8,112 bases of DNA, taken from an uncultured Clostridia bacterium. Lineage in GTDB: Bacteria; Bacillota; Clostridia; Peptostreptococcales; Anaerovoracaceae. The notes beneath the pieces were generated by a model. It worked only from the letters and a program-made list of their open reading frames with translations, was not told the origin of the DNA and made no database searches. The translations under genes and the position numbers were made by a program. Shown here one piece after another: positions 6,172-8,112 of the stretch. Each line of letters begins with the position of its first letter. The stretch's first letter is position 1. The stretch spans positions 1 to 8,112 of the forward strand of contig CAKQVC010000079.1 of the NCBI GenBank assembly GCA_934277655.1. Direction: 5' to 3'.

Positions 6172-6235
6172 TTTCCTTTCTGTCAACCTTTCGAGAAGTA
6201 TGAGTTTTTCTCTCCGTTTCACATTCACTATTTAT

Positions 6236-6264
6236 AGTATACTTTATTTCCCGGACAGAGACAA
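6236..6264 (-). promoter_or_regulatory. Promoter of the ATPase/nuclease gene
   Basis: On the minus strand -35 TTGTCT (6264-6259), a 17-bp spacer and -10 TATACT (6241-6236) form a good vegetative promoter. The predicted start is near 6229, giving a leader of about 118 nt before the ATG at 6111. It begins only about 10 bp after the T-run of the mrnC terminator, so the gene is set up as a separate transcription unit. Confidence 0.7.
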
Positions 6265-6273
6265 GAAAAAGAT

Positions 6274-6310
6274 AAAAAGACTGCAGAATGTACACCCACT
6301 CTGCAGTCCT
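6274..6310 (-). terminator. Intrinsic terminator after mrnC
   Basis: On the minus strand AGGACTGCAGAGTG (6310-6297) pairs with CATTCTGCAGTCTT (6290-6277) around a 6-nt loop. The core GACTGCAGA/TCTGCAGTC is perfect, and a T-run follows at 6278-6274. It lies 37 bp after the mrnC stop codon. Confidence 0.88.
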
Positions 6311-6347
6311 GTTCCATCAATTTTGCAATCTCCCTCTTTTTATGCCG

Positions 6348-6869
6348 CTACCCTTTTTCGATCAACGAAAAGGCTTTGAAGACAATTTCTTCCATGCGAG
6401 CTTCGGCTTTATCTGCGGGTGCAAGCTGCACGTCCTGCGGATCTGCAGCATCTGTTATCCTTTCATTCTCCTGTTTCTCAGTATCAGCGACCCGAATCGC
6501 TGCACCGCCTGCATCAGGAAGACTCCGTGCTGTCAGATACCAGTAACCGATCAAAGCTTCCAGTGCCGTCGCATATTTATAATCCATTGCATCAGCGTTT
6601 TTAGGCTTGGATGCGGATTTGTGGTTGCGTGCCCGCCGGACCAGTGCCTCTTCCTCTGTTGTCAGAAACCCCTCTTTCAGCATCCTGCGCAGAGCTTTTG
6701 CCTGCCCGTCCGCACGGACATATCGCACAGCTTTCTTGTGAAGTGCATCGACATGCGCCCCGAAAGCTTGTGTTTTCGAAGCTTCCAATACATGTTCGCG
6801 TACATAGATTTCATAAACAGCATCGCCAATATATGCCAGTGCCGTTGTATTTATTTCTCTTGGTTTCAT
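6348..6869 (-). CDS. mrnC: Mini-ribonuclease III
   Basis: A 173-residue RNase III-like enzyme lacking the double-stranded RNA-binding domain; in Bacillus MrnC matures the ends of 23S rRNA as a homodimer. The signature LAYIGDAVYEIYVREH (11-26) carries catalytic Asp16, and TALEALIGYWYL (101-112) carries Glu104. The central LHKKAVRYV, FLTTEEEALVRRARN and PKNADAMDYKYAT segments are typical. Between YLTA (about 114) and RMEEIVFKAFSLI (158-170) there is an extra stretch of roughly 40 Ala/Asp/Glu/Arg-rich residues, making it longer than the usual ~120-145. The ATG at 6869 gives a start consistent with the family, although a TTG three codons upstream (6878) is also open; both have only weak Shine-Dalgarno signals. 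It follows cysS in the conserved order, but an intrinsic terminator lies between. Confidence 0.92.
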   Translation of the reverse strand: MKPREINTTALAYIGDAVYEIYVREHVLEASKTQAFGAHVDALHKKAVRYVRADGQAKALRRMLKEGFLTTEEEALVRRARNHKSASKPKNADAMDYKYATALEALIGYWYLTARSLPDAGGAAIRVADTEKQENERITDAADPQDVQLAPADKAEARMEEIVFKAFSLIEKG

Positions 6870-6903
6870 AGGATTCAAACCTGTTTCTCATTCTTTCTCT
6901 TCT

Positions 6904-6961
6904 AAAAACAGCCAGCCCCCGCTCCCGGACTTTCATGCTCCGGAATGCGAACGGCTGACCG
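6904..6961 (-). terminator. Strong intrinsic terminator (or attenuator) after cysS
   Basis: On the minus strand CGGTCAGCC (6961-6953) pairs with GGCTGGCTG (6917-6909). Inside, TTCGC pairs with GCGGG and TTCCGGA pairs with TCCGGGA, with single-base bulges and a 9-nt apical loop GCATGAAAG. TTTTT follows at 6908-6904. It begins about 26 bp after the cysS stop and ends 34 bp before the mrnC ATG. No promoter fits between the T-run and mrnC. Confidence 0.85.
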
Positions 6962-6986
6962 CTGCGTATCTTCGTTTTTGGCTTTA

Positions 6987-8112
6987 CTATTCTTTAATTA
7001 CCTGCACACCCTGCGGCGTATCTTTCAGAATCAGCCCACGTGCCTTGAGCAGATCTCTAATCTCATCTGCTCTCGCAAAGTTTTTCGCTTTTCTGGCTTC
7101 CTGTCTTTCATCGATCAGTGCCTGAAGTTCATCGTCGATCACAACTTCCTCTTCAAACTCCTGCTGAAGCAGCCCCAGCACGCTTGCCAGTTCCATCAGC
7201 GTATCCAGCGATTTCTGTGCAAACTCTTTGGATGCTCCATCCCTGACAGCCGTATTGATTGCCGTGATCAACTCGAACACAGCTGAAATCGCATCGGCAG
7301 TGTTCAGGTCGTCATCCATCGCCTTGATGAATTCCTGTCTGTATTTATCATATCCAGCCAAAGCTTCTTTCTCTGCATCCGTCATCGTTCCGCTTCCGGT
7401 TGCAATCAGATGCTTTAAATTCGACTTCGCATTTCTCATGCGGCTCATCGCATTCTTTGACTGCTCCAGAATCTCAGAATTGAAATCGATCGGACCTCTG
7501 TACTGACCGCTGAGGATCAGGAACCGAAGCACTTCGCCATCATAGTGCTGCAATAAATCCCGGACAGTCTTGAAGTTGCCAAGCGATTTGGACATCTTCG
7601 TACCATCGATATTGATATAGCCGTTATGCATCCAATAATGGGAAAACTCACATCCGTTATGTGCTTCTGACTGCGCAATTTCGTTCTCGTGATGCGGGAA
7701 CTGCAGGTCTTCTCCACCTGCATGGATATCAATAGTCGGTCCCAGGTATTTTTTCGCCATGGTGGAGCACTCAATGTGCCATCCCGGTCTTCCCATGCCC
7801 CACGGAGACTCCCAGGCAATTTCTGAATCCTCTTTTCTTGCTTTCCACAGTGCGAAATCTAAAGGATCCTCTTTTTTCATGTCATCAGCACTTCTGGTTC
7901 TTTCGCTGGCACCCTGAATCAGTTCATCAATATTCTTTCCGGAAAGCTTTCCGTACCCGTCAAATTTACGGGTTCTGTAATATACATCGCCCTGTGATTC
8001 ATAAGCATATCCCTTATCGACCAGATCCTGAACAAACTGGATAATGTCATTCATGGTTTCCGATACTTTAGGATGCACATTTGCCTTCTTCACATTAAGA
8101 GCAGCTGCGTCC
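6987..8112 (-). CDS. cysS: Cysteinyl-tRNA synthetase, 3' part (runs off the right edge)
   Basis: Partial class I aminoacyl-tRNA synthetase that charges tRNA-Cys in the cytosol. About 374 C-terminal codons are inside the window; the frame is open to position 8112, and the HIGH motif and N-terminus lie outside. Visible signatures are GWHIECS with a zinc-ligand Cys, followed 25 and 29 residues later by the His and Glu of PHHENE. This matches the spacing of E. coli Cys209, His234 and Glu238. The catalytic-loop motif KMSKSLGN follows. The C-terminal anticodon-binding part ends with a typical helical region and FARADEIRDLLKARGLILKDTPQGVQ. A GTG at 8093 is internal, not the start. It is the first gene of the window in transcription order and is followed by an intrinsic terminator. 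Confidence 0.96.
   Translation of the reverse strand, partial: DAAALNVKKANVHPKVSETMNDIIQFVQDLVDKGYAYESQGDVYYRTRKFDGYGKLSGKNIDELIQGASERTRSADDMKKEDPLDFALWKARKEDSEIAWESPWGMGRPGWHIECSTMAKKYLGPTIDIHAGGEDLQFPHHENEIAQSEAHNGCEFSHYWMHNGYINIDGTKMSKSLGNFKTVRDLLQHYDGEVLRFLILSGQYRGPIDFNSEILEQSKNAMSRMRNAKSNLKHLIATGSGTMTDAEKEALAGYDKYRQEFIKAMDDDLNTADAISAVFELITAINTAVRDGASKEFAQKSLDTLMELASVLGLLQQEFEEEVVIDDELQALIDERQEARKAKNFARADEIRDLLKARGLILKDTPQGVQVIKE

Noticed and set aside
6112..6228. 39-residue N-terminal extension of the ATPase from a GTG at 6228
   Set aside because: The GTG coincides with the predicted transcription start, has no Shine-Dalgarno, and the family's normal N-terminus begins at the ATG at 6111, which has a good AGGAG site.
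1..8112. CRISPR array, insertion sequence, T-box or classical riboswitch
   Set aside because: No regularly spaced identical repeats, transposase frame with terminal inverted repeats, or recognisable T-box/riboswitch core was seen on either strand.

Overview
The window looks like chromosomal DNA of an anaerobic Clostridia-type Firmicute, most likely a Lachnospiraceae member. This is inferred from the gene order cysS-mrnC-...-rlmB-sigH-tuf, a SigH-type sporulation/stationary-phase sigma factor, mini-RNase III instead of a stand-alone full-length enzyme, strong AGGAGG-type ribosome binding sites and the ThyA/DHFR variants. Every gene I can support lies on the minus strand, so transcription runs from the right edge (8112) to the left edge (1). 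The plus-strand open frames are shadows.

In transcription order: (1) the 3' three quarters of cysS (6987-8112), followed by a strong intrinsic terminator (6904-6961). (2) mrnC, mini-RNase III for 23S rRNA maturation, with an unusual C-terminal insertion, followed by its own terminator (6274-6310). (3) An accessory gene with its own promoter (6236-6264) and a structured 5' leader. It encodes an AAA-ATPase-like / PD-(D/E)XK nuclease-like protein of unknown role (4408-6111). (4) thyA (3423-4253) and dfrA (2763-3254), which together make dTMP and recycle the dihydrofolate produced, separated by a 168-bp spacer with degenerate ~34-bp repeats. (5) rlmB (1733-2737), a 23S rRNA 2'-O-methyltransferase with a long Gly/Arg/Tyr-rich N-terminal extension. 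(6) sigH (1069-1686). (7) A small glyoxalase-fold protein (587-967). (8) tRNA-Thr(GGU) (404-480) with its own consensus promoter and terminator. (9) The first 24 codons of tuf (EF-Tu), with a strong extended -10 promoter and a leader hairpin.

The backbone is information processing: aminoacylation, rRNA processing and modification, a sigma factor, a tRNA and EF-Tu. In several clostridia the slot between mrnC and rlmB holds the flavin-dependent thymidylate synthase gene thyX. Here it holds the ATPase/nuclease gene plus the classical ThyA-DHFR pair. The least ordinary part is the ATPase/nuclease gene: it sits directly behind a terminator, has its own promoter, and has a 13-bp leader hairpin whose foot touches the Shine-Dalgarno sequence. 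I saw no CRISPR array, insertion sequence, transposase or complete defence operon.
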